From: Protonemura montana
Lineage: Eukaryota > Arthropoda > Insecta > Plecoptera > Nemouridae
DNA: 64,000 bases
Reading direction: 5' to 3'
NCBI GenBank assembly: GCA_947568835.1
Contig: OX387605.1
Coordinates: forward strand, 26,747,269 to 26,811,268
Positions 44,301-56,300 of this stretch are shown here, one piece after another. Made by a program: the position numbers and the translations under genes. The notes beneath the pieces are model-generated. The model saw only the letters and a list, made by a program, of their open reading frames with translations. It had not been told where the DNA came from and searched no databases. Positions within the stretch are counted from its first letter, which is position 1. Each line of letters begins with the position of its first letter.

Positions 44301-47300
44301 CTGGCAACAAAGCTGTCCTCCCATAAGCATTTCCTGGCAACAAAGTGGTCCTCCCATAAGCATTTCCTGGCAACAAAGCAGTCCTCCCATAAGCATTTCC
44401 TGGCAACAAAGCAGTCCTCCCATAAGCATTTCCTGGCAACAAAGTTGTCCTCCCATAAGCATTTCCTGGCAACAAAGCAGTCCTCCTATAAGCATTTCCT
44501 GGCAACAAAGCAGTCCTCCCATAAGCATTTCCTGGCAACAAAGCAGTCCTCCCATAAGCATTTCCTGGCAACAAAGCGGTCCTCCCATAAGCATTTCCTG
44601 GCAACAAAGTGGTCCTCCCATAAGCATTTCCTGGCAACAAAGCAGTCCTTCCATAAGCATTTCCTGGCAACAAAGCAGTCCTCCCATAAGCATTTCCTGG
44701 CAACAAATTGGTCCTCCCATAAGCATTTCCTGGCAACAAAGTGGTCCTCCCATAAGCATTTCCTAGCAACAAAGTTGTCCTCCCATAAGCATTTCCTGGC
44801 AACAAAGCGGTCCTCCCATAAGCATTTCCTGGCAACAAAGCTGCCTTCCCATAAGCATTTCCTGGCAACAAAGCTGTCCTCCCATAAGCATTTCCTGGAG
44901 AATGTGGTTCTTCACTTAGCATTCAAAACCCAGTTGAAATAGATATTGTCAAAACTAGTGCTAAGGTTAGATCGAATTGTCTAAAAAATATCATGGCTTC
45001 AAATTATTTTATTAACAGATAACCCCTCAGATATTGTTGTCCAAACGGTGACGCAAACCTACACCCTGGCATTTTAAATGAATTACCATGGAAATAAACA
45101 TATAGATAATTGAATCAAATTTCACACAAACTTCATTGCTCACTGAACTCACTTGCTCGAGGGCAGCTCCGGGAGGCGGAGCTCATCGCGGCCACGCCAT
45201 CGTCGGAGGCGGAGGGCCGGCCCCTGACTCCACCCACCTCCAACATGGCTGTCGTGCCACAGGACGAGATGCCGGTCTGCAAGATGGCCGAACGAGTCAG
45301 TTTGCGAAGGCTGGACTCTCAGGTCACCGGCTCACAGCTTACAGCGCTGGGGGTGAGTTATATTAGAACTAAACAAAACATTGTTGATAAATTAACAAAA
45401 ACATTTCAAATAATCTAAAAACCTTACCCACCTCTAACCACCTTAAACCAACGTTACCCAACTTAATTATACCTTACCAAGCCTTGCCTTGCCTAATTTA
45501 ACCTACAAACAGATTTTCAGAAAGTTGCTCTTTCATAAGAACAAATAAAATAGCAATAAAAAAACTAAGAAAATAAAATTTAAAAAAATATATGCATTTT
45601 GTTGGTATTGTTTCACAGCATACTTGATGTCTCTCTGCTTGTTAAAAGACGTGGAGTTCGTGCGTTGCTGAGAGTCTGGTCTGCGAGGTACGCGACGCGG
45701 CCGACCTTCACGAGGCCGGTCGAGAACTGGAGGCAGAACGGCTCGCCGCTCGCTACGAGAACGCACGCGCAAAGAACGCGGTTCTTGCCATCACTCTACA
45801 AGAAGCCAAGGCACAGGTATAACCTAGATAGAGCATAGGATCCAGCCAGCTGATCTCAAATAACCTGGATAGAGCATAGGATCCAGCCAGCTGATCTCAA
45901 ATAACCTGGATAGAGCATAGGATCCAGCCAGCTGATCTCAAATAACCTGGATAGAGCATAGGATCCAGCCAGCTGATCTTAAATAACCTGGATAGAGCAT
46001 AGGATCCAGCCAGCTGATCTCAAATAACCTGGATAGAGCATAGGGTCCAGTCAGCTGATCTCAAATAACCTGGACAGAGCATAGGATCCAGCCAGCTGAT
46101 CTCAAATAACCTGGATAGAACATAGGATCCAGCCAGCTGATCTCAAATAACCTGGATAGAGCATAGGATCCAGTCAGCTGATCTCAAATAACCTGGATAG
46201 AGCATAGGTTCCAGCCAGCTGATCTCAAATAACCTGGATAGAGCATAGGGTCCAGCCAGCTGATCTCAAATAACCTAGATAGAGCATAGAATCTGGCCAG
46301 ATGTTAAGGCTAACATTATGTTACCAGGGCGACCGACTAAGTTTGCTGCTGGCTAAGTTTGAGTCGAATGCCACCGCCTTGCGACTTGCACTCGGCTACA
46401 GCGACAGAGCCACCGAGGCGTACGACGTGTTGGTAGCCCTGCTGGAGACAGAACTCGGGCTGTTGCTGGCAAACTGCAGCGGGAACAAGGTTGGTATCAC
46501 TGGCTGAAGCTGCGTTTAAATAGCGATGCTTGATCTTTACGTCGATGGCTTATAGACAAGTTTAAATGGTTTTGTATTTGTTGTAAAAGTGTGTTTACTT
46601 TGTCATTCTCAACTGGTCTCAGGTCCAGTGAAATCTGATTTAAGTTGCAAAATGCAGAGCATTTTATCACCACTAACACTAATAACCGGTTCAATAAATT
46701 GATGCCTAAACTGGAAATCAAATATTATCAATATTATCTAATAATTTAAAATACCTGGCGAATTGCAATTTAAATAAGATTTCATCTAATTATAAAATGC
46801 ATCCAACGTCAAATTGGAGTTATTCGAGTTTGACAGGTTGTGACGTGATATAGCGTCACTAGAATCAGAATGACTGTGAGTATTGACAGCCTCTTGGTTC
46901 TACTCCTTGGAGATCTGTCATTCTCATCAAATACACTAAAATCATCTCAAAAAGCCAGTGTCCAAGTAGCTCAATTGGTTAGAGCAACACCCGCGACAGG
47001 TGGAGATCGGGGTCCAAGTAGCTCAATTGGTTAGAGCAACACCCGCGACAGGTGGAGATCGGGGTCCAAGTAGCTCAATTGGTTAGAGCAACACCCGTGA
47101 CAGGTGGAGATCGGGGTCCAAGTAGCTCAATTGGTTAGAGCAACACCCGCGACAGGTGGAGATCGGGGTCCAAGTAGCTCAATTGGTTAGAGCAACACCT
47201 GCGATAGGTGGAGATCGGGGTCCAAGTAGCTCAATTAGTTAGAGCAACACCCGCGACAGGTGGAGATCGGGGTCCAAGTAGCTCAATTGGTTAGAGCAAC

Positions 47301-50300
47301 ACCCGTGACAGGTGGAGATCGGGGTCCAAGTAGCTCAATTGGCTAGAGCAACACCCGCGACAGGTGGAGATCGGGGTCCAAGTAGCTCAATTAGTTAGAG
47401 CAACACCCGCGACAGGTGGAGATCGGGGTCCAAGTAGCTCAATGGGCTAGAGCAACACCCGCAACAGGTGGAGATCGGGGTCCAAGTATCTCAATTAGTT
47501 AGAGCAACACCCGCGACAGGTGGAGATCGGGGTCCAAGTAGCTCAATGGGCTAGAGCAACACCAGCGATAGATGGAGACCAGGGTTCGAATCCCCGTATA
47601 ATATGAGCTGTAGTTTAGTCATAAGACTGACTGTGAGTTGTGATTGGTCGCAGCTAGAAGGGGAGGAGCTTGCCTGCGTGCTGCGTAGGGCGGTCGAGAA
47701 CCGCCGAGCTGCCGAGATGGTTGCTGGACACTTGTTGCTGCGGCTGGACCGGGCGCTGACCGGCAATGCAATCGACATCTCGGCCGCGCCGTGGGAGGAA
47801 TACAGGTACAGCGGTTTAATACTTTAGATTAGAAACTTTGACCCAACAGAAGGGATACAAGAAGTCAATCAAAGTCTCCACTTGGACAAAGCCCTCTCGA
47901 AACAATCTGCTGTCAAAATCAAATGTTTCTTCCAAACAAAAGCACCGCACAACTGAAATGTAAAATTCCTTTTAATCACTAATAGTTTTTAGACTCATGT
48001 CTACTTCATCTAAACTTAGTGCTAGTTTTAACAAAAACTATTTCAACTGGGTTTTCAATGCTAAGTGAAGAACAACTGAATTTCCCAACGTTTTGTAACT
48101 TGTACCTGTTACTTTATCAAGGGTAAGAGCAGTCCTGACAATTTTCCAATAACAAAAGAACCACACAAAATTATAACAATTACCAAGTTCAAGCTTCCTA
48201 AATGCAACTAAATAAAATAACCAGGGTCAATAACTTAAAAACTAACGTATTTTATATTTTCAGAAATATAATCCTGAACAAATTGGTGTTTTTACTAACT
48301 AACCAATTATGTGTTTATCAAGCCTTGATAAAGTAACAGGTACAAGTTACAAAACGTTGGGAAATTCAGTTGTTCTTCACTTAGCATTGAAAACCCAGTT
48401 GAAATAGTTTTTGTCTAAAACGAGCTGTGATCTTTGACTTTAGCCCCGCCTCGTCCGGGGAGGTGCCCGCGTGGGCCGCGTCCAGCGAACGTCGTCTCCG
48501 AGATCACATCGGCAGACTGAAAGCAGAACGCAGCGTTGTCCGAGCGACTGCCGTCCAGCTGGAGTCCAGCCACGCAGAGTGCCCGGCCTTGAAGCAGCCG
48601 ATCTCGCTAGCGGAGGCTCGCAAGCTCGACCTCGAGACAGCGGTGAGTTCAACTCCACGTTTACCAACATAACCTAGCTATTGACCACGCCATTGATTTC
48701 CTTTATTGGCTTAAATAAAAAAAAAACATTTACAAGCCATGAATCCCGTTAGCGCCAGTCAGGATTCTAAGTGATGGCCATCACTCAGACGTCTTCATTA
48801 ACGGCTGTATGGACTCTCTTAGGATTACAAGAACGAACTTCGTGACGTCACAGCACGATCTTAAAACTATAGCTTCTGTAAGTCGGAGAGCTTTGAAACC
48901 TCTTCCAATCGATTTGTTGGAAAAAACCAATCGAAAGATGTAGACGGTGACATTCGCCTAACTATCGTATTTCCCCGTTTAAAAGCCAATATAGCTCCGA
49001 AAAATACCAAATCGTAACATTTCTACATTTTGTTCTTGTCGTTATTCTTCGCCACAAGTCCTGACTGCGCATGCTCGCTGCGTGGAATTCCTCAACTCGA
49101 GTATTTAACATTTAATATCAATTTATTGGAGCTTTTTGAAAGTTGGATGAAGCCAAAATTGGAAATATATATGTAGCTTGTAATAAATTAATACACTTTT
49201 ATAAGGGATGCATTCACCCTCAGTAGCCAGTGGCCAGTATTCAGTGATAGCTTAGGTTTATGCTAGTATTTGATCAATTATTTCCATTGAAGTTCATGGA
49301 TGACGGGTAGTCTAGTGGATAGCGTACGAAGCCAGATAGCTCAGATGCTTCGCTAATAACGTGATGCCCGGTTCGTATCGCAGAGCTCGGAAATATTTTG
49401 CATTTTCAGTTTTAAACTGTATGAACAGTGAATCTCTAATTTGATACAACCAGTAAATTTATTTATTTATTATATTATATAATATTTATTATATTTATAT
49501 ACAGTACACTCAATCAATGAAGACGTCGTCTTTTTTTAAACGAATTGGTTCGTTTTTTTTATGGTTTAGTACTTAAAAGTAATAATAGGAACCTAGGAAC
49601 CTAGTTTTGTCTCAATGAAGAATTCATCGATTGAGTAGTATGCTTCGTTAGCAAGGAAGTTTCTTAGGATTGTTTAAATTGAAGTGGGTCTACGATATCT
49701 TTAAAACTAGAGTCAGGTTTGTTGTAATCTAAGTTTTGTTGAGATTGTTTAGTTATTTTAAATTGTATGTGAAGCATTTTGCTTTGTTTGGTGTTGTGTT
49801 TGTGAATGTTATTATTGTTGTGCTCATTTAGTTTCAATTATTTTGCACGGCTTGTTATGGATTATTGTAGAATGAGGAGGCTTTAGATCGTCAAGATTTT
49901 ATTTTTTATAAAGTATGGCATACATTGAGCGTTTTGTAAACCACGTCATTGCCCAGGGTCTGCTGACAGATCGTTAGCTAACAGATTGTTAGCTAACAAG
50001 CTGTTGCTGCTGCACGGCTTACTTTATTTCTTCCCTCACAGTTGTCAAGATTTAAATTTATAACGCTTGCAATTGTTTGCTGATTTCATATCGAACGGCC
50101 ACAATTTTTTCACTCTGTTTTATGAACATTTGAAAGTTTTGAAAGTGTTTGTTTGGCTACTGACAAGTTACGTGGTAATTGTATGACCTTATAGAATAAG
50201 TTTGCATATGGGACTTTGAACAGGGACGTAAAATAGTAGTAAAATAGGTTAGTAATAGTTGGTCCTACTTTGTGGTAGGGTTATTAATAATAGTGGACTT

Positions 50301-53300
50301 AGTAAGTACTAATTTAGTAGTGGTAGTCTTTATAAGTTAAAAATAAAGGTAATGATAAAATTCTATAGTAATAATAATAATGGTAATAATAATTCTAGTG
50401 ATCCACAGGGCATCGAACCCGAACCCGAACCCGAACCCGTAACCCGAAAAAACCGCAATTATGTGTGGAACCCGAACCCGAACCAGAATCCGGAAAATTT
50501 GGAAACCCGAACCCGAACCGGAAACTGTATTTTAATTATGAAAAACCTGAACCCGAACCCGAACCGGTATTATTTCTCGGGTTTTTTCGGGTTTTTGCAC
50601 ATATTGCTTTTTATTTAAAATTGTGCAGATATCCTTCCAGGATAGATGCAAGATATTTTTGTTTAGCGGAACTTTATCAAACCTTTATCTTACCCACCTA
50701 TGTTCTGTGGGTAAGCACACTTACGCAGACGTCTCATTGCGCAGTCGGGCTCAAGAAAAATAAATATTTTATACGGTTTACATCGGTGACTGAGAAATCT
50801 TTTGAAATTTCTGCAGAATACTCAGCCTGCGAGAGCTGTAACCTGTAAAGTTAGCGTGGCTATCAGCGAACTCGTAGATTCTCTTGAATATCAACAGTGG
50901 TTCTACCAACAACTCGCTTTCATATCGCGCCGCTACCCTTTGTCGGGCAGCGCCGACAAAGCAATGCGACAGTATGGTACAAAAACAAAGACAAACTGGG
51001 TTGGGGATCAAGTGAATTGTTTCTAGTTATGCATCGTTTTTAATTTAAGGCTTACCCGCTTATTTTGTTACAAATCAACCACTTTAATACCATTTCAAGG
51101 GAAACGGACAAAATGTAGGGAACTGGGAAGGGATTATCTTCTATTTTAAGAAGTAGCAAGTTTGCACTTTAGCAACTTACAACCAAATGTGTTGCTTGCT
51201 TTGGCTTGTTCGGTCAGTGTCAGTCTTTTTTCATTCGTCATAGGAGGTGGCCGTAATACGCTCTTGTGTTTTATGTACACCTTTAAATCATGAGGCGCAA
51301 ACAAGAAAGCAAAATCAGAAAATATTTTAGTTAAAGCTACGTCAAAAAGGAATCAAGTTGCAGAATTGTCGGCTGTAACGTGATTATGAAGGTAAATTTA
51401 CAAATGTATTTATGAGTACATTGTATCGACTGTCGAGACCCAGTTTACAGTCTGCAGTTCGTATCTATTTCAAACCTATTTCGTAGGACATATTAGTTAT
51501 TAGTATTATAACCACTTAAAACTATAATATTATGCCATAACTTGGTTGATATTTTTATACCACCTAATCAAAATTTAACATCGATCCAAATGTACCATTT
51601 TCATCCAGTACATTATTGCAAACATTTAAATGCCTATCACTTTATTGTTGGAAAAATACAATAAACAAAATTTGCGTACCCCTTTGGAATCCGATCCCAA
51701 GCAGACCGAAGGGAAAAAAACCTGAACCTGAACCCGAACCCGAACGAACCCGAACCCGTACCTGAAAACGTACCGAACCCGAACCCGAACCCGAACCGGA
51801 ATTTCACATTTACCGAACCTGAAACTGAACCCGAACCGATATTAATTTCGGTTCGATGCCCTGGTAATCCATCCCTTGACAAGACTTTGATGATATTTTG
51901 ACAACTGGAGCTTTCGTCAATAATATGACGTTGAAATGTGTTGCGACGATGGTTCCAGGTCTTGATGCAGGACGTGATGTCAATACGCGAGGAGAAGGCG
52001 GAGCTCCGAGCTCGACTGTTCCTCGCGGAGAAAGAACGTGGCTCGCTCGAGCTGCGTTTGTCTGCGCAGGACGGACAACGTGCAGCGCAAGCCGCCGCCT
52101 TGGTACACCTGCAAGCTCAGTTGCACGACTCAGAACAGCTGATTGGTCAACTCATGCAGGTACTTCATTTCACTCTACTTGCCCTATCAATATATTTGAC
52201 ATTTTTTAAATTAATTATTACCTCCTTCAAAAAAAAGTTGGTATGCTATACCTCGATCTTTTATATAATTATAGGCTTGACGTTGTAGCCTAGCTTCCTG
52301 TAACTTCTATTATCGTATGGATCATTCCATATCAAGTGCCTGTCACTCAAAACCTTCACTATCAGATCATTCCATATCAAGTGCCCGTCACTCAAAACCT
52401 TCACTATCAGATCATTCCATATCAAGTGCCCGTCACTCAAAACCTTCACTATCAGGTCATTCCATATCAAGTGCCCGTCACTCAAAACCTTCACTATCAG
52501 GTCATTCCATATCAAGTGCCTGTCACTCAAAACCTTCACTATCAGGTCATTCCATATCAAGTGCCCGTCACTCAAAACCTTCACTATCAGGTCATTCCAT
52601 ATCAAGTGCCAGTCACTCAAAACCTTCACTATCAGGTCATTCCATATCAAGTGCATGTCACTCAAAACCTTCACTATCAGGTCATTCCATATCAAGTGCA
52701 TGTCACTCAAAACCTTCACTATCAGGTCATTCCATATCAAGTGCCAGTCACTCAAAACCTTCACTATCAGGTCATTCCATATCAAGTGCCCGTCACTCAA
52801 AACCTTCACTATCAGGTCATTCCATATCAAGTGCCCGTCACTCAAAACCTTCACTATCAGGTCATTCCATATCAAGTGCCCATCACTCAAAACCTTCACT
52901 ATCAGGTCATTCCATATCAAGTGCCTGTCACTCAAAACCTTCACTATCAGGTCATTCCATATCAAGTGCATGTCACTCAAAACCTTCACTATCAGGTCAT
53001 TCCATATCAAGTACCCACACTCAAAACCTTCACTATCAGGTCATTCCATATCAAGTGCCAGTCACTCAAAACCTTCACTATCAGGTCATTCCATATCAAG
53101 TGCCCATCACTCAAAACCTTCACTATCAGGTCATTCCATATCAAGTGCCCGTCACTCAAAACCTTCACTATCAGGTCATTCCATATCAAGTGCATGTCAC
53201 TCAAAACCTTCACTATCAGGTCATTCCATATCAAGTGCATGTCACTCAAAACCTTCACTATCAGGTCATTCCATATCAAGTGCCCGTCACAAACACTATT

Positions 53301-56300
53301 TTGGTATTTTAATGGTTTTAAGACTCATGTCAACTTTATCTAACCTTAGCACTAGTTTTGACAAAAACTATTTCAACTGGGTTCCTATGTGATGACAGCT
53401 CGTAATTTCCCACGGTTTTTAACATTTAGATTGAAATATGTATTTGAATATCTATTGGCTGTCCTATGGTCTGGCCAATGATAGACCAGTTCAGGCTTCA
53501 TAGGCTTCCATTGGTTGCTGCGGGACCCAGGGAACCAAATCATATCTTTTATATCTTTAATTGGAGTTAACAAAAACTGCTTCAGCAACTAAAAAACATT
53601 TCTTTAAGAGCGCATTTTCCAGAAAATACATTCTAAAAGGACAAGAAATATAACACTAGAACATCTAATAAGAGGGGCTTTTCAAAATGGTTGGCAAGAG
53701 TTTTTTTTTATGTTCAATTTTGGTCGTGTCAACAGATTGAAGAAATTTGGGATCCACTCTGATTTTTTTTCTCAAATAGGCTTTGTTGTGTTGCAGCAAC
53801 GTGGTTTCTGCGAAGGCGACGAGGAGGCGGAGCTTGCTTGTGCATTAAGTCGAGAGTCCCGACTGAAGCAACGGCTGGCCGAGCTGGCCGCCAGCCTCGA
53901 CCAATCAGGACAGGCCGGGGAACTGCGGAACCGCCACGCAGCCGAGCTGGCCGGCCATCTCAAGGCTGCCAACACGGCGCTGACGCAGACGTTGGACCGT
54001 ACTAAGAAGAAGTATCAAGTGAGGCTGCGTAGGCTTGAGCAACAGATGTTGGCGATGGTGGAAAGACATTCACAGCAGGTAATACATGTGACCATCATAC
54101 ACATGACCATCATATACATGACCATCATACACATGACCATCATACACATGACCATCATACACATGACCATCATACACATGACCATCATACACATGACCAT
54201 CATATACATGACCATCTTACACATGACCATCATACACATGACCATCATACACATGACCATCATACACATGACCATCATACACATGACCGTCATACACATG
54301 ACCATCATACACATGACCATCATACACATGACCATCATACACATGACCATCATACACATGACCATCATATACATGACCATCTTACACATGACCATCATAC
54401 ACATGACCATCATACACATGACCATCATACACATGACCATCATACACATGACCGTCATACACATGACCATCATACACATGACCATCATACACGTGACCAT
54501 CATACACATGACCATCATACACATGACCATCATACACATGACCATCATACACATGACCATCATACACGTGACCATCATACACATGACCATCATACACATG
54601 ACCATCATACACATGACCGGGGATACTGCAACTCTTATACAAATAAACTCTTATACTCTTATACAGAACGAAAAATAATGAAAGGCATTCAAACTGTTAT
54701 ACAAATCAACTCTTATACACATTTTATTTTCGAAAGCTCTTTTGCAACTGTTATACAACCAAGTCTTATACACTTCGCATATTCACATTTCAATTAGACG
54801 CATTTCATCTCTTATACAAAGCAACTGTTATACAGGTCTTCATTTAAAAAGATTTTAAAACTGTTATACACTCAAACTCTTATACAGCTTTATTTCAAAA
54901 ACTCTTATACAGCCGAAATCCTGCAACTCTTATACACATTCCTCAAGTTCACCGGTTTGCCGCTACTGCGAGCGCGCGGCTTCCATCCCTTGCGTGTATG
55001 CTACCGGCAGCGCCGAGGTGGCCGACAAATAGCCCCAACAACAGAGCATTAAACCAATTAAACCTTTCACCCCAACCAAAAACCTGTGTGATTTTTTGTA
55101 CTGTACTGGAAGTCGCAGAGAAGTATTACACATTACTTAGAGAATGTGTTGTGAATAATTTGTCAATTCGCACGTAGGTTTTTGTGGTTTATTTGTATGC
55201 CAAAATAATTCGTTCTGCAAGTGATTCAACTTGATAATCATTCCCATATTACACAGCTATCAACAATTATTCTTTGTTTTAATAATAATAATAATTATTA
55301 TTATTATAATTATTAAAGTCATCATTCAGCTTACTGAACGGAGTAGACGCGTTTGTACCTGCTTTACACAGAATATTTTTTAGCCTTCTATCCATGCCGT
55401 GCTTCAAGTGCTGTGATTCACTGCCGCGCAATGGCGATTGTGTCTATTGCAGTGAATGCAATAACTCGATGCACCTCAAATATGCAGGGCTTCAAAAAAA
55501 CACTGGGACGGTCAGTCACAGGAGGCTAAGAAAACGTGGCGGTGTGTAGCTTGTAGAGAAAAAAGTAAATTGACCGGATTTGATACTACTGACACAAGTC
55601 AATTCATAAACGCAATCAAGGAGCTGAAAAAGGACCTGCAAGAAGACTTTAAGGCAGTGTCAAACAGCCTCAGTACTTTTAAAGAAGAAGTAAGAAGGGA
55701 GATAGTGGACATCAGGCAGAAGATCGATACACTCACGAAAGACAGTGAAAATAAGGACAAGTTGATCAGTGATCTTGGCTATCAAGTGTATCATTTGAAT
55801 AGGCAGGCCAATGCTCTTGATCAATACGGACGTAAACGCAATATCGGAATCTGCAACGTGAAATCAGTACATGGGAAGATTATTGAGCAAATAGTGTCCG
55901 CGATTGCCAACAATTTGAACATAGAGCTGTCAGCAAAGGAAATTGAGGCCGTTGAATACAGTCCTGGAGAAAATCGCTGGAAATACTTTACTACAGAATA
56001 ACTGAAGTGACAACAGTCTGTGCTGGAGCAGCCGCCCACGCAGCTCTACAAGCACCGATGCACGTCGGTTCATTCCTGTACACGAAATTGCATTAAAAAT
56101 TATGCTCCCAATAAGCATCGCTTTACCTGCAGCCCAAGCACTGTCCGGCTGTGACATTGTTTCGTCGTTTTTTCGGAATCGGTGAAAAAAGGATCTGGCG
56201 TCAACTGAATGAAATGTCCCCCGACGAGTTGTCACATTTGGCCAAATTGGCAGACCAAGACATTTTGGAAAAGGTGCGCACCGATCGAAGTTTGGTGGTT

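Noticed and set aside
40913-44942. Long ORFs on both strands, up to 756 codons
   Set aside because: They read through a 33-bp tandem repeat (a multiple of three). Frame changes occur exactly at the one 32-bp unit.
686-47605. Functional tRNA gene clusters
   Set aside because: Units contain only the D-arm and anticodon-arm half, the putative anticodon loop lacks U33, acceptor halves do not pair, and a SINE body follows the B box.
52261-53392. ORFs of 245-335 codons
   Set aside because: Translation of the 45-bp TIR-derived minisatellite in three frames.
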